A stretch of 64,000 nt of DNA, taken from positions 166,300,747 through 166,364,746 of the forward strand of contig NC_039363.1 of NCBI RefSeq assembly GCF_003573695.1, given 5' to 3'. Shown piece by piece: positions 21,031 through 32,745 of this stretch (the first letter of the stretch is position 1; every line of letters starts with the position of its first letter). The position numbers and the translations under genes are program-made. Under the pieces are notes generated by a model that worked only from the letters and a program-made list of their open reading frames with translations, was not told where the DNA came from and did not search any database. Source of the DNA: Papaver somniferum (Eukaryota > Streptophyta > Magnoliopsida > Ranunculales > Papaveraceae).

Positions 21031-22414
21031 CTTCTTCTTTGTGATGAGATAGTCCAGGCCGACTAACGACAGATTTACAAGCTCGTCCGTTTCAGCTAGC
21101 CATGTTAGCTTCAGTTTGGTGGACTTAACCGAGCCGTCAAGGTTTAGAACTCCCGTCATGTGTGTGACAATCCCATCTTGGTCCTTTTCTACTTCTTTTA
21201 TAATTGCATTCCCCCAATCCATCAGTGTGATTTCCCCACCTGCTGCAATAAGGGATGCATCAGCATTGTCCAGCCAATCTCTTTGCTACGTGATGGATTT
21301 CGTACCAGCACCTTCAAACTTTTTATGCCGGGGTAATACACAGACAAATAATTTGTCAGGTCCATCAATCAGGGTCCGCATCACCCAACGCTCCTTAAGG
21401 ACAACAGTGTGTCTAGCAGAAACATGATCAATAATTTTCTTGTTAATAGTTCACAGTTTGTCCCACTCCATGAGATTGAGCTTTTTCGATGTTCCCTGCT
21501 CAACAATGAACTGCGTCAACGCCTCGATAGTCAAGCCTTGACATACTATTCCCTGCACAATAGGGATATGGGGATCGTCCCATCCGTCAACCTTACCATT
21601 CTCAACAAACCAAAGAAGTTTACGCTGCTTAGAAACATATACACCATATTCAACCTGCTAAACTCATAAATTTGAACCCGCCGTAGTCCCATGTCCTAAA
21701 GAACCCTCTCATAATGCGCATTGAGATCATGATACTTGCTGGAGCGGAGCGCGTGCATGACACCTTCCCTCGCATCAACAAACGGACATGCGAAATCAAA
21801 AGTTGGGTATACCTTATACTTGTCGCCAACACGATTATGAGGAACTTGATTGCAGAGGTAATAAACGGGATCTGCAAGCGACTTATTTGTATCCTGCATA
21901 TCCAACTTACCACGAAAACAACATTCCAGACCCTGCGACCATCTCCATCCATAATTCCATATTTTCCTCTTTGAGTATTATTCATGCATTTTGACTCAAT
22001 GCCATTCCTCCTTTCTTTCTTCATGAACTCCCACGCAGTATTATCAACGTAAGCTTTACCTTCACCAATCAGCCTCTCAGCCATGGCCATCAACTGTGGG
22101 AAGTAATTAGATGTCAATGTAACAACATCATATTCGACGCCTAGGGTCTTGATATCAATCAGCAGATTGTGCACAAACTCGTTCTTCTCCTTGGAAGGAT
22201 TTGTATCATCAAAACAGATAATCAGTCGACCGTCGTAGTCTTTGGCCAGTTTATAGTTGGCGAGTGGTGATTTTACGTGCCCTATATGCAGAAACCCGCT
22301 GGGTTCTGAAGCAAATCTCAAACATACTTGTCCAACTTGAGCATCCGGAAGCTCAATTTCAAAAGTTGCAGCAGCTTTCCCTTTCTCCTTAGTCTCCGTC
22401 GTCATCTTCATCAC
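21031..22414 (-). pseudogene. cytosolic glutamyl-tRNA synthetase fragment (GluRS)
   Basis: On the minus strand the translation follows plant/eukaryotic cytosolic GluRS, which charges tRNA-Glu with glutamate. Visible landmarks are the class I HIGH motif (HIGH at residues 43-46 from the ATG at 22414), FDDTNPSKEKNEFV, a VYPTFDFACPFVDA segment, SKQRKLLWFV in the place of the KMSKS-type loop, DGWDDPHIPIVQGIV, LNLMEWDKLWTINKK and LMDWGNAI near the end. Reading frame changes occur after about residue 145, again between the 21700s and 21660, and a stop/frameshift lies near 21290, so no full protein can be made. The N-terminal GST-like domain and the last roughly 60 residues are absent. Coding stops at LITKKK followed by GTATAC, a good splice donor at 21030. 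The rest reads through without introns, so it may be partly processed or a gene-derived fragment with a long exon. Confidence 0.85.
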
Positions 22415-22479
22415 TCTGGTCTTCCAAAATTTCAGCTTCTCTGCAAGTTTTTTCTATTAAGCTTAAAGTTTTCACCTTT

Positions 22480-22480
22480 T

Positions 22481-22512
<32 letters not shown>
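22480..22512. repeat. (TA)n(GA)n microsatellite
   Basis: About ten TA dinucleotides are followed by six GA dinucleotides, upstream of the GluRS fragment. Confidence 0.95.
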
Positions 22513-23490
22513 TTATAGGTAAAGGTTTGCTAATAGAGTCCGACTTTGTGCACCCTGCCTATAACCGGGGTGCACATTCCTCCACTCCTTATTTGTTGGA
22601 TTCTCTTCAGCCGTCTGTTACTAATTTTATTTATGAAAAAAAAGAATCAATTGTTTCGGTAAAAAATAAAATGCATCGGAACTGGCAAAATTTGCTCTTT
22701 CTTTTGTGTTTCTCTCTCGTTGCTTTCTGCATCATGGATTCATGGTGAATCAGCAAAAATACGTTGATCTTGATTATGCTCAACATATCTGTAATTATTT
22801 TCTTAATTAATCTCCATTCATCTGAAACACCATGAGGGGTTTTCACCGAGGAAACAAACCCATTGAAGCTTCGTCTTGATTCTGGCCTTTTACCCATTAT
22901 AATCTCTTCAGTTTTAAGCTACTGAATTGAGCGATTATCACCATGGTCATTAAGTTCATTAGCAGAGTAATCCGATTCCGTTAATTATACACATAAATTG
23001 CTTGACACAGTTTGCATAAGTGATTATCCCCTGTCTTTGCATAAGTTCATTAACATAGTACTAAACTTGAATGAAAATCTTGTGTTTCGAACAAAATGGG
23101 TTGATTATATGTATGTGAATTGTAATTCCGTTGATTATGCACATAAATTGCCTCGTTTAATTGGGGGCTCCTAAAAAACAATTAGGAGCCCTGACTAGTT
23201 TATACCCACATCAAAATTTTAGGAGGGTTCCAAAAGATTGGTGAAAATATTATTTTACCCTTACTGCTACTTAAAAATCTATCCTATCCTCCCTCCTTTC
23301 CTCTCCCATCCGAGTTTTCCCATCTCCTCCATTAACGATACAAAAAAAGAAATCATCGTCGTAATCGTCGATACGAAAAACTTTAATCCGGGAAGAGAAT
23401 TAGAAGAAGAAATGGCGCCGATTAGAAAATAAGTGAACGAAGACTCTCCTTTGTTTTGATTTTTTCTTGAGTTTTGATCGTGAAATTGAG
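22513..23490. other. spacer between the GluRS and UTP14 fragments
   Basis: No gene is recognised. A near-inverted pair GTGCACCC (22549) and GGGGTGCAC (22567) and a perfect 10-base hairpin at 23165-23191 suggest small transposon termini. The stretch 23280-23440, rich in TCC and GAA runs with a short ATGGCGCCG frame at 23412, resembles a 5' leader but does not encode UTP14. Confidence 0.4.
23165..23191. repeat. perfect 10-bp inverted repeat (hairpin)
   Basis: GGGCTCCTAA and TTAGGAGCCC flank a 7-base AAAACAA spacer. It may be the footprint or terminus of a small DNA transposon; it is not followed by a T-run that would suggest a terminator. Confidence 0.8.
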
Positions 23491-25567
23491 GTCCAGCTAA
23501 AGAACTTGCATTTAAGCAAGAGCTCAAACGAGCTGAGGTGATTAACACCTCACTTTTTATTCATCACCTTGGTTCCCAAGAGTTGACTCCTAGTTGACTG
23601 GGCTTTCTTTTCTTAGTTAACAAACACCTCTTCTTGATTTTTATTTATATTCTCTCAATTTTTATTGTAGGAACGTATGACATTGAAACACAAAAACAAC
23701 TCCAAGTGGGCAAAACGAGCCATACAGCGTGGTTTGGCTAACCAGGACGAAGGAACTAGAGCTACTATCTCTAATCAGCTTAATCAACATGCAATTTTGA
23801 CCAGAAAAATGAAGAGTATGAACGACAGTAGTAGTAGTGACGACAGTAGTGATTTTGATGACGATGACGATCTTGAAGCTGTCGCAGACCATGACGAGCC
23901 TGTGAAATTAGTAAACAAGGCAAAAGAGAAGACCCTCAAAATTATAGAAGATGAGGATGAAGCTCCAAAATCAGGAGTTCTTGCCTTACCTTTCATGGTA
24001 TGCTTTTAATGTGTTAGCGTGCTGATATCTGAAGTTTCCTCATACATGCATCTTAGTTGTTTCTTTGTTTGCTTCCCACACTGTCTACATTAGCAAATCA
24101 TGTGACTGGGATACTATCTGATACCTCAGTCATCATCTGCGGGACTGAGTCCTACTTAAGAACCAGCAGTGCATTTAAAATGTTTAACAATCTTAACTTT
24201 GATCTTCTAGGTTCGGGGAAATGAAAGGAGAAAAAAAGCAGTTGATGAAGAAGCTAGGCTTGCACTTAAAGAGTATGACTCATCTTTGAGGGAGCTGGAA
24301 GAGAATTCAGATGAAGCAGAACGTTCGAAGAAAGCAACGTCAAGTGGTAGACGCGTTTTCGGTTCGGCAGCTAAAAATCAGTCTGACGATAAATCAAATA
24401 AGGTGGATAGGGATAGAAATAGTGACAGTGAAGATGAATTTGCAACTGAAGATTTTGGTGGTGCTGTATCCGGCAGAAATATGTTGGTTTCACAGAAAAA
24501 TATTCACATTGATCCTAAGGTACCAACATTTGACATAATCACTTTCTTTTGCTTACTATTTTTCTTTGGATGTGGAGTTCTTATTTTCTTGCTTATAACA
24601 GAGTTTTAATGATATTGTTGAAGAGCCTGGCCTGAAGACGACGTATGATGTTGCTATTTTTGCGTCGAACTCCTTCAAGAAGGTTAGTTTTGCTCTATAT
24701 CAATTATTTTAACTGATGAACCATTCAGTATTACTTAATCATTTGTAACTCATATGTGTAGATGAAAAGTGAAAATAAAAAATCCAGTACCAATAAAAAG
24801 AACTCAAAGGCAGTAGACCCTGCTTTGCCGCTTAAAGAGACCAAGGTTTGGCTTCCCCAGTTATTTAACTTGGATGTGTTTTTTGTTCTGTTCTTTGGAG
24901 TCTTATTAATTTATTGTTATTTTCTTTTAAAAAATTTTTTTAAAGGAGGAAGACGAGGATAGTGGTAGTGAGAGCGGAGAAGAGATGGTTGATGGAATTC
25001 TTACTTCTGGTACCAAGCAAGAATATAAACTTCCGTCTCAGGCAGATCTTATACGCAATGCTTTTGCTGGTGATGATGTGGAGGAAGAGTTTGAGAAGGA
25101 AAAATTAGAAACTCTGAATGAGGAAAATCCTGAACCTGAGAAGCCAACTCTAGTTCCAGGCTGGGGCCAGTGGACTCATATCCAAAAGAAGAAAGGTTTA
25201 CCTTCTTGGATGGTTGAAGAGCATGCAATTGCACAAAAGAAAAGGGAAGATGCGCTAAAAGAGAGAAAAGATTCGCATCTCAAGCACGTAATTATTTCTG
25301 AGAGGCTTGACAAGAAGGTGAGTAATACTACTTATTGACTTATATGTCTGGTATGTTTAGTTGTAAGTGATTCTGCATCTGAGTTGTAACTAATTCCCGA
25401 CATTCTAATCTGAATGTCTTAATGTGCGTGGGCAGGCTGAGACGCTACATACAGCGACAGTGCCGCATCCATACACATCCAAAGAACAGTATGAAGCAAC
25501 ACTTCGTGTGCCTCTTGGACCCGAGTTCAACCCAGCCACAAAAGTTGGAGCACTTATCCGTCCTGAA
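23491..25567 (+). pseudogene. UTP14: UTP14 (U3 snoRNP / SSU processome protein) gene fragment, 7 exons
   Basis: Spliced translation matches the C-terminal half of Utp14, a nucleolar protein of the small-subunit processome that in yeast activates the DEAH helicase Dhr1 during 18S rRNA maturation. Exons by GT/AG and homology: about 23491-23537 (AKELAFKQELKRAE), 23671-23997 (ERMTLKHKNNSKWAKR, LTRKM, Ser/Asp-rich acidic run), 24211-24519 (MVRGNERRKKA across the junction), 24602-24682, 24762-24845, 24946-25317 (ADLIRNAFAGDDVEEEF and LVPGWGQW, the family signatures) and 25436-25567 (GPEFNPATKVGALIRPE). The last six exons are multiples of three and free of stops, with canonical donors and acceptors. 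The N-terminal exons and the final C-terminal part are missing; downstream of the donor GTAAGT at 25568 the sequence passes into a transposon. It is a truncated copy, recently severed to judge from its intact frames; expression is unknown. Confidence 0.85.
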
Positions 25568-26528
25568 GTAAGTCTCGTGAATAATACTGTAAACAATTAG
25601 TGGTCATACAAAATTTTATGCACTGAATTCCGTGTCTCCTTTTTTCCTGCTAAATTAATGTTATTAACATAAAGAATTGTTGAAACTCTAAAATCCTTGA
25701 GTAAATTAGAACAAGGAGAACATATAGGAAAGAAAATTTGGAATCTTTCGTGCACTGAATGCCGAATCATTCAGCGTTTCCACCTTTCGCTGAACTATTC
25801 CGCGCTTGACCAGTCAACACGGTCAAAGCGTTGAACTATTCCGTGCCTGGCGCTTCACCGTTCACCGTTACAGAAATCGATCTAACCCAACAGAAGATCG
25901 ATCTTCTTCTTCTTTCTTCCTCACCCAAAACTCTCGGAAAATGCATGTTGCAGAGCAAGATTTTCAGGGATTTTCGTCTCAAATCGCATCGTGGGTTTGA
26001 ACATCAACACGATTGGAATCATTTGACATTGGTTTGGAGAGAATCCGTCCACGAAATCGATTTGCGTTAGATTTTGAAACTTTAGTTTTTTTTTTCGATG
26101 ATCATGATTTTTTGATGAAATTGATATGTTTAGATGATTGGTATTTGTTATTTAGATGATATTTTTAGTATTAAATAATTTAATTTGAATTTTTGTGATG
26201 AAATTTGTTCTTGGGATTAATTTGATTATTTGTGATGAAGATAAATGATAATTTGTATGAGAGATTACATGATTATGATGAAAATGATACTTGTAGTATT
26301 TTTGATGGAGTTAAATTTGTATGAATATGAATTTGTATGATTAAATGATAAACTGTGGTTGACAAAATTATGAATTATGAATTTGTATGATTAAATGGTA
26401 AAATGTGGTTGATAAAATTATGAATTTGTATAATTTGTATGAATTATGGATTTATATGATTGTATGAATTATGCTGAAAATGATAAAATGTGGTTGATTC
26501 TTTTTTTTCTTTTGTTATTGATTGTAGT

Positions 26529-27488
26529 ATGAATATGGAAGAACATTTAGATGCTTTGGATATAGTATTAGCAAAGGGAGATAGGCATGTATTTAATAAT
26601 TTGATTGATAGTTGGACTATAAACTTTAGAGGCAGTTTCAATGAGGTTGAAATGTTATACCAAATTGTAGTGAAAGATAATCTAATGACACAACGATATT
26701 ATGATAACTGTGGGTTTTCTTCCTGTAGTTGGTATATGAGCTTGGCATCCTTCATGCAGATTGGTATATGTTAACTGGAATTCCCATTGGTGATCCTACA
26801 AAACATCAAGTAGTTATGCCGCAATTGGGTGAGCTAACATATGCATCTTTGGATGATTTGTATTTTCAAGATTTCAAAGGATTTGAAAAATGGAACACTA
26901 AGCAAAGTACAATATCCCTCAATATCTTGAGAACCTACATTAAAAGTAGAGAAAATACCAACAATATTGAATGTGTAAATATATTGACGAGAGCATTATT
27001 TCTTTGGGTTTTTGGTCATTTTCTTATTGCGGGTTCTAGTGGAAGAGTAGATAAACGTTGGGTTTTATTGTTGGATAATTTGGATAAAGTTGAGGAATAT
27101 GATTGGGGTTTAGCTTCCTTAGGTAATACCTATAAATTTCTTGATGGATGGTCAGAGAATGGGAAGGATTTATCTGGCATGGTTATGGTACTTGAGTATT
27201 GGTACTATTATTACTTCTGCAACATGCAACCCTTGCTTTGTTAGAAGTTCAAGAAGAGATAAAGCAAAGAAAAAGGCTCGTGAGGAAGAGCACAAAGGGT
27301 TGCAAAGTATGAAACTGAGGAAGAGTTCCTTAAGAAAAAATATGGAAAACACTGCAATCTTGGCACAAACCCAACAAAGAGAATCGAACATGAAGATCCT
27401 ATGCCAAAATTTGAATGAAGTACAAAAATGGGAGAGATACCCCTTTACAAGAAATGGAGGAACGAGATTTTGGTTCGTAATGGCTTAG
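26529..27488 (+). pseudogene. plant mobile domain (PMD) transposon protein remnant
   Basis: Three overlapping frames together follow the plant mobile domain (aminotransferase-like, MAIN-like) family. The first frame (from an ATG at 26529) is replaced near 26725 by a second carrying the family hallmark LTGIPIGDP, then RALFLWVFGHFLIAGSSGRV, the LLLDNLDKVEEYDWGLASLG core and a YKFLDG segment. A further shift near 27235 leads into a Lys/Glu-rich tail (RDKAKKKAREEEHKG). At least two frameshifts make it non-functional. PMD proteins are nuclear and linked to transposon silencing and cell identity in plants; here the domain belongs to a transposon. Confidence 0.75.
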
Positions 27489-27933
27489 AACCAATCCCCT
27501 AAATTACAGTGATTTATGAATAATAATTTAAGTTATTAGGATGAGTCTGATCGTGGTGCAAGATTCAACTTTCTTGTTGAATCCACGTCACCAAAAACCA
27601 ATGCCCAACTGCAGTGAGGATCCAAAATTCTACGTCCATACGCGGTTTGAAACTGCGCAGCAAGCAATTGGAAACAACACATCATTTATCAACCATTAGA
27701 TATCCAATAAGACTAGGAATCCAACGGCCTATATGGTACTGATAATTGAGTTTCTATAAAGTAGTGACAATACGCATTTAGGAACTGCGTTTGAGGCTTT
27801 TTTGATACGCAGTTTCTAACCGCGTGCCCAAATTACTTCCATCTTGGATCCAAGCAAATCGCTGCACTCTCTGGAAATCAAGAGAACATTGCTCGAATAA
27901 ACGACACATCAAAAATCCCAATCTTGAACAAAT

Positions 27934-28050
27934 TGTCAAACTTTTCAAAATTAAAAATTTGAAACATACCTGTCTGGTGGTATAACATGAGTGTCAAACT
28001 TTTCAAAATTAAAAATTTGAAACATACCTGTCTGGTGGTGTAACATGAGT
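27934..28050. repeat. 58-bp tandem duplication
   Basis: Two adjacent copies contain TGTCAAACTTTTCAAAATT and CATACCTGTCTGGTGGT with a single clear difference, so the duplication is recent. Confidence 0.9.
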
Positions 28051-28290
28051 GTGAGAAAACAAAGAATGAAAACAGTATAAAATTTAATTACTGAACTACT
28101 GATGGAGTAAAATAGTAAAAAAAAGGTGAAGCGCTGAATGATATAGCGCTAACGTGGGGCGCGTTTCCATTCAGCGCTAAACCTTGGCGCTGTATCATTC
28201 AGCGCAGATGCTTGGAATATTCTTGCTGGCGCTGTTTCGTTCGGCGAAAAGGTAGTTTTCTCAGCGCTGAGTCATTATGCAAAAATATCG

Positions 28291-28733
28291 AGATGCTAGT
28301 TCACATGCTAGCAACCGGTAGGAGAGAGAACTAGTGTTAACTTTTTTGCCACACTTTTTTTTTTTTGAATTGCAACCTATATTTTCATTAACTCCATAAT
28401 CTTCATCAGTAATACCACGACGAAAAATAAGCAAATCGATCACCATTTATATCCATTTATTTGCTGATCCATTTTTTTTTAATTTATTATTTGTTTCAAT
28501 TGGCCCGGTGATATCTTAAATCCAGCTGCTAACTATGTTGATGATATCTTACCATCCCCGTTTGTGTCAAATATACTTCTTCCATGTTTTCTGATATTAC
28601 TGCATATTTCTTACTTCTAATCATTCATATTCCATTAATTGGTTATGGGTTTCATATTGTTTCACAAGTGCAGATTGATAGGTTAACTAAGAAGGGAAAA
28701 TCCGTAACTCCACTCTAGGCTATTGTTTGAGGG
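28291..28733. other. short unassigned stretch before the solo LTR
   Basis: No gene is recognised. A possible acceptor (TTTCACAAGTGCAG at about 28660-28673) is followed by a short open stretch ending TCCACTCTAG, which may be a last exon of something unknown. It does not match UTP14. The 5 bases GCTAT at 28729-28733 are the left target duplication of the solo LTR. Confidence 0.3.
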
Positions 28734-28931
28734 TGAAAACGATTTCTGCTGATTTTGGTAATTTCAAGTGTGTGGGTGAAAAACGAGTTTAAACCCTAAA
28801 CAATGTACTGCAAGGGAGTACTTTAGATTCGAGATATCAATCTGTACAAATCCGTCCTAAACCAATAAATGGCCGTTCCAGACTTGCTTCGGTCACAAAG
28901 TGAAGGAGAAGGGTTGGTTTTGGGAGGGAAG

Positions 28932-29662
28932 TAGGGCTGTTCATGGTCGGTTTTGGTTCGGTTTCTAGCGACCAAAACCGAAACCAATACAACTGGTTTT
29001 TTAAAATCTAAACCAAACCAATCCATTAATCATTGGTTCGGTTTCCAAATGGTTCCAGTTGGTTTCGGTTTGTCCCAGTGGTTTTTGGTTAACCAATAAT
29101 TATGTCAACCAAAAAAATATACACAAATTTACAGATAAAAAAATCGTAGTTGCCGATAGTATTGGTTTACACAAATTTACAGACAAAAACAACAAAATAA
29201 AAAAAATATCAAGAATAGTTAAAGCTTACTCTAATTCTAGAGATCAAAAAATATATATAATATATCTTAGTTTAGTTATTGACAAATAAAAAAGAAGGAA
29301 GACGGGAAGAAAAAAGTCAAGTAACAGCAGCTGTAGTTGGGGGTGGAGAAAGGAGGCGACTAAGAGAAGGAGAAAGAGAAAGAGGGAGTGTATCATAACG
29401 ACATTAGATTTAGGGTTTCTATTTATCCTCTAAATCAATGGGTAGAACCTAATACTCGGTAGAAACTAAGTTTAAAAATTAATCGGTTTTCCAATGGCTT
29501 TTGGTTCGGTTTTAGAGGTCAAACCAAACCAAAACCAACACTATCGGTTTTCCACTTTCTACACCGTAACCAATCCATTAGTAAATGGTTCGGTTTGGTT
29601 TCTTCCTAATTGGTCTGGTTTGGTCCGATTCCAGCGGAAAACCGAAACCATGTTCAGCCCTA
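28932..29662. mobile_element. hAT MITE inserted in the solo LTR
   Basis: A 731-base element has terminal inverted repeats TAGGGCTGTTCATGGT and TAGGGCTGAACATGGT (two mismatches) and is flanked by a perfect 8-bp duplication GAGGGAAG (28924-28931 and 29663-29670). The 8-bp duplication and TAGGGCTG terminus define the hAT superfamily. Subterminal regions are packed with GGTTTTGGTTCGGTTT-type repeats in both orientations. The interior (about 29100-29440) is AT-rich and non-coding, so the element depends on an autonomous hAT transposase elsewhere. The LTR sequence can be rejoined across it. Confidence 0.95.
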
Positions 29663-30289
29663 GAGGGAAGCGAAGAGAGTGTTGAGACCAGAATAGTTGA
29701 TTCTGGAAGAGTAGTTGTTTCACGACTTGTATCAGAAAGTGGGAAGCTAACAGATGGAAAGCTAGCAAATATTTTCTGAGTGTTGTATCCTCCGACCTGA
29801 ACCTGTTGTTCGGTGGAAATAGGTAAGACCTATTTATACAAGTCGAAGTGAAACGTACTCTGGTCTCATTAAGAAATGGAAAACGGATGAGTAAATGGGA
29901 GGAGGTGGTAACCGGTAACGCCTGGAATTGATGTTCCATAAAAGAAAGCGTTTCACCATTACCCCCTGTATTTACTAACCGCCTCATCCTTATGACACTG
30001 TCTTATAACGGGCGTAGTGTACGCCGCACTCTATAGACCGAAAAACCAATGCCCCATGAGCATCCCCCAGTTTGTGACATGTGTTGATGTCTCGAGTGTT
30101 TTCGTGGAAAACATGTAGCATGTTGTTGTTGTCTGAAAAGTTGAGATTGGGAGACTTGTCGGCTCGGTGGTGGCCTTCGACGGTCGAGATTATGCATCTT
30201 AAGAGGAAAGGTAGCCGTTGATTAATGCAACCCTTCGTTTGGTAGCCAGTGGCATGAAAGCATGCTCGGTATGGCTTTAATATGTCCTG

Positions 30290-32745
30290 GCTTAGGCGCG
30301 GCCAAAAGTTAGGGTTTTGGCTTTGTTTAGACGCGACCAAATTAGGGACAAAAGTTGCCATGCGATAGCTGGTAACCTTGGACGACTAAGATTTGCATCT
30401 AAGGTGGAAGGGTGGTCGTTGGTCGTCGCACGCCTTCGTTTTGGTAGTCGCATAGGAAAGGCCGGCATGGTATGGTGCGGCAAGGTGGTTGGCATGCCAT
30501 TGGCACATGTGGCATGGCATGCCTTGGTGCGGTTTAGCAAGGCCAAAACTAGGGTTTTGGGCCAAAGGTTACCATGCGTTGGTTGGCGACCTTGGGCGGC
30601 TAAGATTTGCCTCTAAGGTGGAAGGGTGGCCGTTGATCGTCGCACGCCTTCGTTTTGGTAGCCGCATAGGGAAGGCCGTCATGGTATGGTGCGGCAAGGT
30701 GGTGAGCATCCATTATGTGGCATGGCATACCTTGGCGCGGTTTGGCGTGGCCAAAACTAGGGTTTTGGGCCAAAGTTTACCATGCGTTGGTTGGCGACCT
30801 TGGACGGCTAAGATTTGCATCTAAGGTAAAAGGGTGGTCGTTGATCGTCGCATGCCTTCGTTTTGGTAGCCGCATAGGGAAGGTCGACATGGTATGGCGC
30901 GGCGAGGTGGTTGGCATGCCATTGGCACATGTGGCATGGCATGCCTTGGCACGGTTTGGCGTGGACAAAACTAGGGAAGGTTACCATGCGTTGGTTGGCG
31001 ACCTTGGATGGCTAAGATTTGCATCTAAGGTGGAAGGGTGGTCGTTGATCATCTCACTCCTTCATTTTGGTAGCCGCATAGGGAAGGCCGGCATGGTATG
31101 GTGCGGCAAGGTGGTTGAAGTGCCATTGGCACATGTGGCATGGCATGCCTTGACGCGGTTTGGCGTGGCCAAAACTAGGGTTTTGGGGCAAAGGTTACCA
31201 TGCGTTGGTTGGAGACCTTGAGCGGCTAAGATTTGCCTCTAAGGTGGAAGGGTGGCCGTTGATCGTCGCACGCCTTCGTTTAGGTAGGCGCATAGGGAAG
31301 GACGGCATGGTATGGTGCGGCAAGGTGGTTGCCATGCCATTGGCACATGTGGCATGGCATGCCTTGGCGCGGTTTGGCGCGTCCAAAACTAGGATTTTGG
31401 GCCAAATGTTACCATGCGTTGGTTGGGCGGCTAAGATTTGCATCTAAGGTGGAACGGTGGTCGTTGATCGTCGCACACCTTCGTTTTGGTAGCCGCATAG
31501 GGAAGGCCGGCATGGTATGGTGCGGCAAGGTGGTTGGCATGCCATTGACACATGTGGCGTGGCATGGCATGGCCAAAACTAGGGTTTTGGGTCAAAGGTT
31601 ACCATGTGTCAGTTGGCGACCTCGGACGGCTAAGATTTGTATCTAATGTGGAAGGGTGGTCGTTGATCGTCGCACGCCTTCGTTTTGTTAGCCGCATAGG
31701 GAAGGCCGGCATGGTATGGCGCGACGAGGCGGTTGGCATGTCATTGGCACGTTTTGGCGTGGCCAAAACTAGGGTTTTGGGCCAAAGGTTACCATGCGTT
31801 GGTTGGCGATCTTGGACGGCTAAGATTTGCATTTAAAGTGGAATGGTGGCCGTTGATCGTCGCACGCCTTCGTTATTTTACCACATAGGGAAGGCCGGCA
31901 TGGTATGGTGCGGCAAGGTGGTTGGCATGCCATTGGCACATGTGGCATGGCATACCTTGGCGTGGTTTGGCATGGCCAAAACTAGGGTTTTGGGCCAAAG
32001 GTTACCATGTGTTGGTTTGCGACCTCGGACGGCTAAGATTTGCATCTAAGGTGGAAGGGTGGCCTTCGTTTTGGTAGCCGCATAGGGAAAGCCGGCATGG
32101 TATGGTGCGGCAAGGTGGTTGGCATGCCATTGGCACATGTGTCATGGCATGCCTTGGCGTGGTTTGGCATGGACAAAACTAGGTTTTTGGGCCAAAGGTT
32201 ACCATGTGTTGGTTGGCGACCTCAGACGGCTAAGATTTGCATCTAAGGTGGAATGGTGGTCGTTGATCGTCGCACGCCTTCGTTTTGGTAGCCGCATAGG
32301 GAAGGCCGGCATGGCATGGTGCGACGAGGTGGTTGGCATGCCATTGGCACATGTGGCATGGCATGCCTTGGCACGGTTTGGCGTGGCCAAAACTAGGGTT
32401 TTGGGCCAAAGGTTACCATGCGTTGGTTGGCGACCTTGGACGGCTAAGATTTGCATTTAAGGTGGAAGGGTGGTCGTTGATCGTCGTTTTATTAGCCGCA
32501 GAGAGAAGGCCGCCATGGTATGGTGCGGCAAGGTGGTTGGTATGTCATTGGCACATGTGGCATGGCATGCCTTGGCACGGTTTGGCATGGTCAAAACTAG
32601 GATTTTGGGCCAAAGGTTACCATGCGTTGGTTGGCGACCTTGGACGGCTAAGATTTGCATCTAAGGTGGAAGGGTGGCCATTGATCGTCGCAAGCCTTCG
32701 TTTTGGTAGCCGTATAGGGAAGGCCGACATGTTATGGTGCGGCGT
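30290..32745. repeat. tandem array, about 190-214-bp unit, in solo LTR
   Basis: About eleven units share AAAACTAGGGTTTTGGGCC, ACCATGCGTTGGTTGGCGAC, CGGCTAAGATTTGCATCTAA, CCTTCGTTTTGGTAGCCGC and GGCATGCCATTGGCACATGT. Spacings between successive AAAACTAGG landmarks are 208, 214, 204, 214, 190, 190, 213, 197, 214 and 203. Long open frames on both strands arise because the unit happens to lack stops in several frames; they are not genes. Confidence 0.95.

Larger units (their letters stand above)
25568..28290 (+). mobile_element. decayed transposon with plant mobile domain
   Basis: A 2.5 kb block interrupts UTP14. Both edges are rich in short palindromes of the GCGCTGAATGAT...AGCGC type: 25753-25776 on the left, 28131-28149 and 28187-28205 on the right, the latter two being inverted copies of one motif. 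Between them lie AT-rich minisatellite-like DNA (26100-26480), coding remnants of a plant mobile domain (26529-27488), near-palindromic CGCGGTTT/AAACTGCG motifs (27641-27825) and a 58-base direct duplication (27934-28050). Plant mobile domains occur in MULE and gypsy-type transposons and in MAIN/MAIL host proteins. I infer a MULE-like element, but exact termini and target duplication could not be fixed. Confidence 0.55.
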
